Below, in pieces: positions 15,165 to 15,772 of a DNA stretch of 15,772 nucleotides. Source of the stretch: CBDUQI01 sp965369325 (GTDB lineage Bacteria; Pseudomonadota; Gammaproteobacteria; Steroidobacterales; JBCBZW01); NCBI GenBank assembly GCA_965369325.1, contig CBDUQI010000137.1, forward strand, positions 1-15,772, written 5' to 3'. Under the pieces are notes generated by a model, which was given only the letters and a program-made list of their open reading frames with translations, was not told where the DNA came from and did not search any database. Every line of letters starts with the position of its first letter. The first letter of the stretch is position 1. Position numbers and translations under genes: made by a program.

Positions 15165-15772
15165 ATGAAAACTGTGGTTATCAGCCTGTTGGGCACCAAC
15201 CTCGACCGCCGCGGTGCTGGTAAGCAGCGCTTCGATACCTGGCGCCCAAACTACGCGCTTTGCCAGCACGAAGACCTGCTGGTTGATCGGCTCGAACTGC
15301 TGTTCGATCCCAATTTCGCCCACACCGCCCGCCAGATCAAAGATGATGTGGAAGCGTCATCGCCGGAAACCAGCGTGGTGCTGCACGACATCGCAATGCC
15401 CACGCCGTGGGACTTTGAGTCGGTCTATGCAATGTTGCTCGACTTCGCCCGCGCCTACTCGTTTGATCATGAGAACGAACGCTACCTGGTGCATATCACC
15501 ACCGGCACCCACGTGGCCCAGATCTGCCTGTATCTGTTGACCGAAACGCACTATCTGCCCGGACAGTTGATTCAGACTTCACCGACCAGCGGTAAGCGCG
15601 CGGATTCGCGGGGCACCTATCAGATCATCGATCTGGACCTGTCGAAGTACGACCAGATCGCCTCACGGTTTTCTCTGCAGCATGACGATGACACGGCGCA
15701 ACTCAAACGCGGGATCAACACGCGCAACGCCGATTTCAATTCGATGATCGCCCAGTTGGAAACCGTTTGTGT
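15165..15772 (+). CDS. rtcR: RtcR, CARF-domain sigma-54-dependent activator of rtcBA (3' partial)
   Basis: The frame opens at ATG 15165 and is still open at the window end, so about 202 residues of a protein normally about 530 aa long are visible. The sequence closely follows RtcR: KTVVISLLGTNLD, QRFDTWRPNYALCQHEDLLV, PWDFESVYAMLLDFARAY, the CARF-type loop YLVHITTGTHVAQICLYLL, IIDLDLSKYDQIASRF, and GINTRNADFNSMIAQLETV leading into the AAA+ domain, which lies outside the window. The CARF domain is thought to sense an RNA-derived ligand, after which the AAA+ domain activates sigma-54 RNA polymerase. It is divergent from rtcBA, with 205 nt between start codons. No Shine-Dalgarno sequence is visible before the ATG; the leader is A-rich, so expression may be low. 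Confidence 0.95.
   Translation, partial: MKTVVISLLGTNLDRRGAGKQRFDTWRPNYALCQHEDLLVDRLELLFDPNFAHTARQIKDDVEASSPETSVVLHDIAMPTPWDFESVYAMLLDFARAYSFDHENERYLVHITTGTHVAQICLYLLTETHYLPGQLIQTSPTSGKRADSRGTYQIIDLDLSKYDQIASRFSLQHDDDTAQLKRGINTRNADFNSMIAQLETVC

Overview
This window looks like a piece of a moderately GC-rich proteobacterial chromosome, most likely a free-living or marine gammaproteobacterium. The evidence is an rtcR/rtcBA RNA-repair locus with a sigma-54 promoter, a PEP-CTERM (exosortase-type) sorted protein, and large secreted proteins built from thrombospondin type 3 (TSP3) calcium repeats and dockerin modules. The genus cannot be fixed from sequence alone.

Left half (1-10065, + strand): a run of four secreted-protein genes. 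(1) The 3' part of a giant Asp-rich TSP3 protein ending in a type I dockerin; its 5' end lies outside the window. (2) A small cohesin-domain protein with a signal peptide and a C-terminal PEP-CTERM-like anchor. (3) An Asp-box (BNR/sialidase-like) beta-propeller protein, also ending in a dockerin. (4) An eight-bladed TolB/PD40-like propeller protein without a dockerin. Genes 2-4 are 27 and 35 nt apart and each has a clear Shine-Dalgarno sequence, so they are probably one operon. A cohesin that appears surface-sorted beside dockerin-bearing proteins suggests a small non-cellulosomal cohesin-dockerin display system. This is the most interesting content of the window.

Middle (10066-12583, - strand): a formaldehyde-activating-enzyme (Fae) homologue with its own terminator; the remnant of a third TSP3-dockerin protein, broken by an in-frame TGA but with a recognisable tail after the stop; and a visibly AT-richer gene for an uncharacterised lipoprotein that abuts the remnant.

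Right end (12584-15772): the RNA-repair module. rtcB (RNA ligase) and rtcA (RNA 3'-phosphate cyclase) lie on the - strand, separated by 122 nt that contain strong hairpins. The divergent rtcR (CARF-domain sigma-54 activator, cut by the window end) lies on the + strand. A near-consensus -24/-12 promoter sits 45 nt upstream of rtcB. RtcR would sense an RNA-damage ligand and switch on rtcBA from this promoter.
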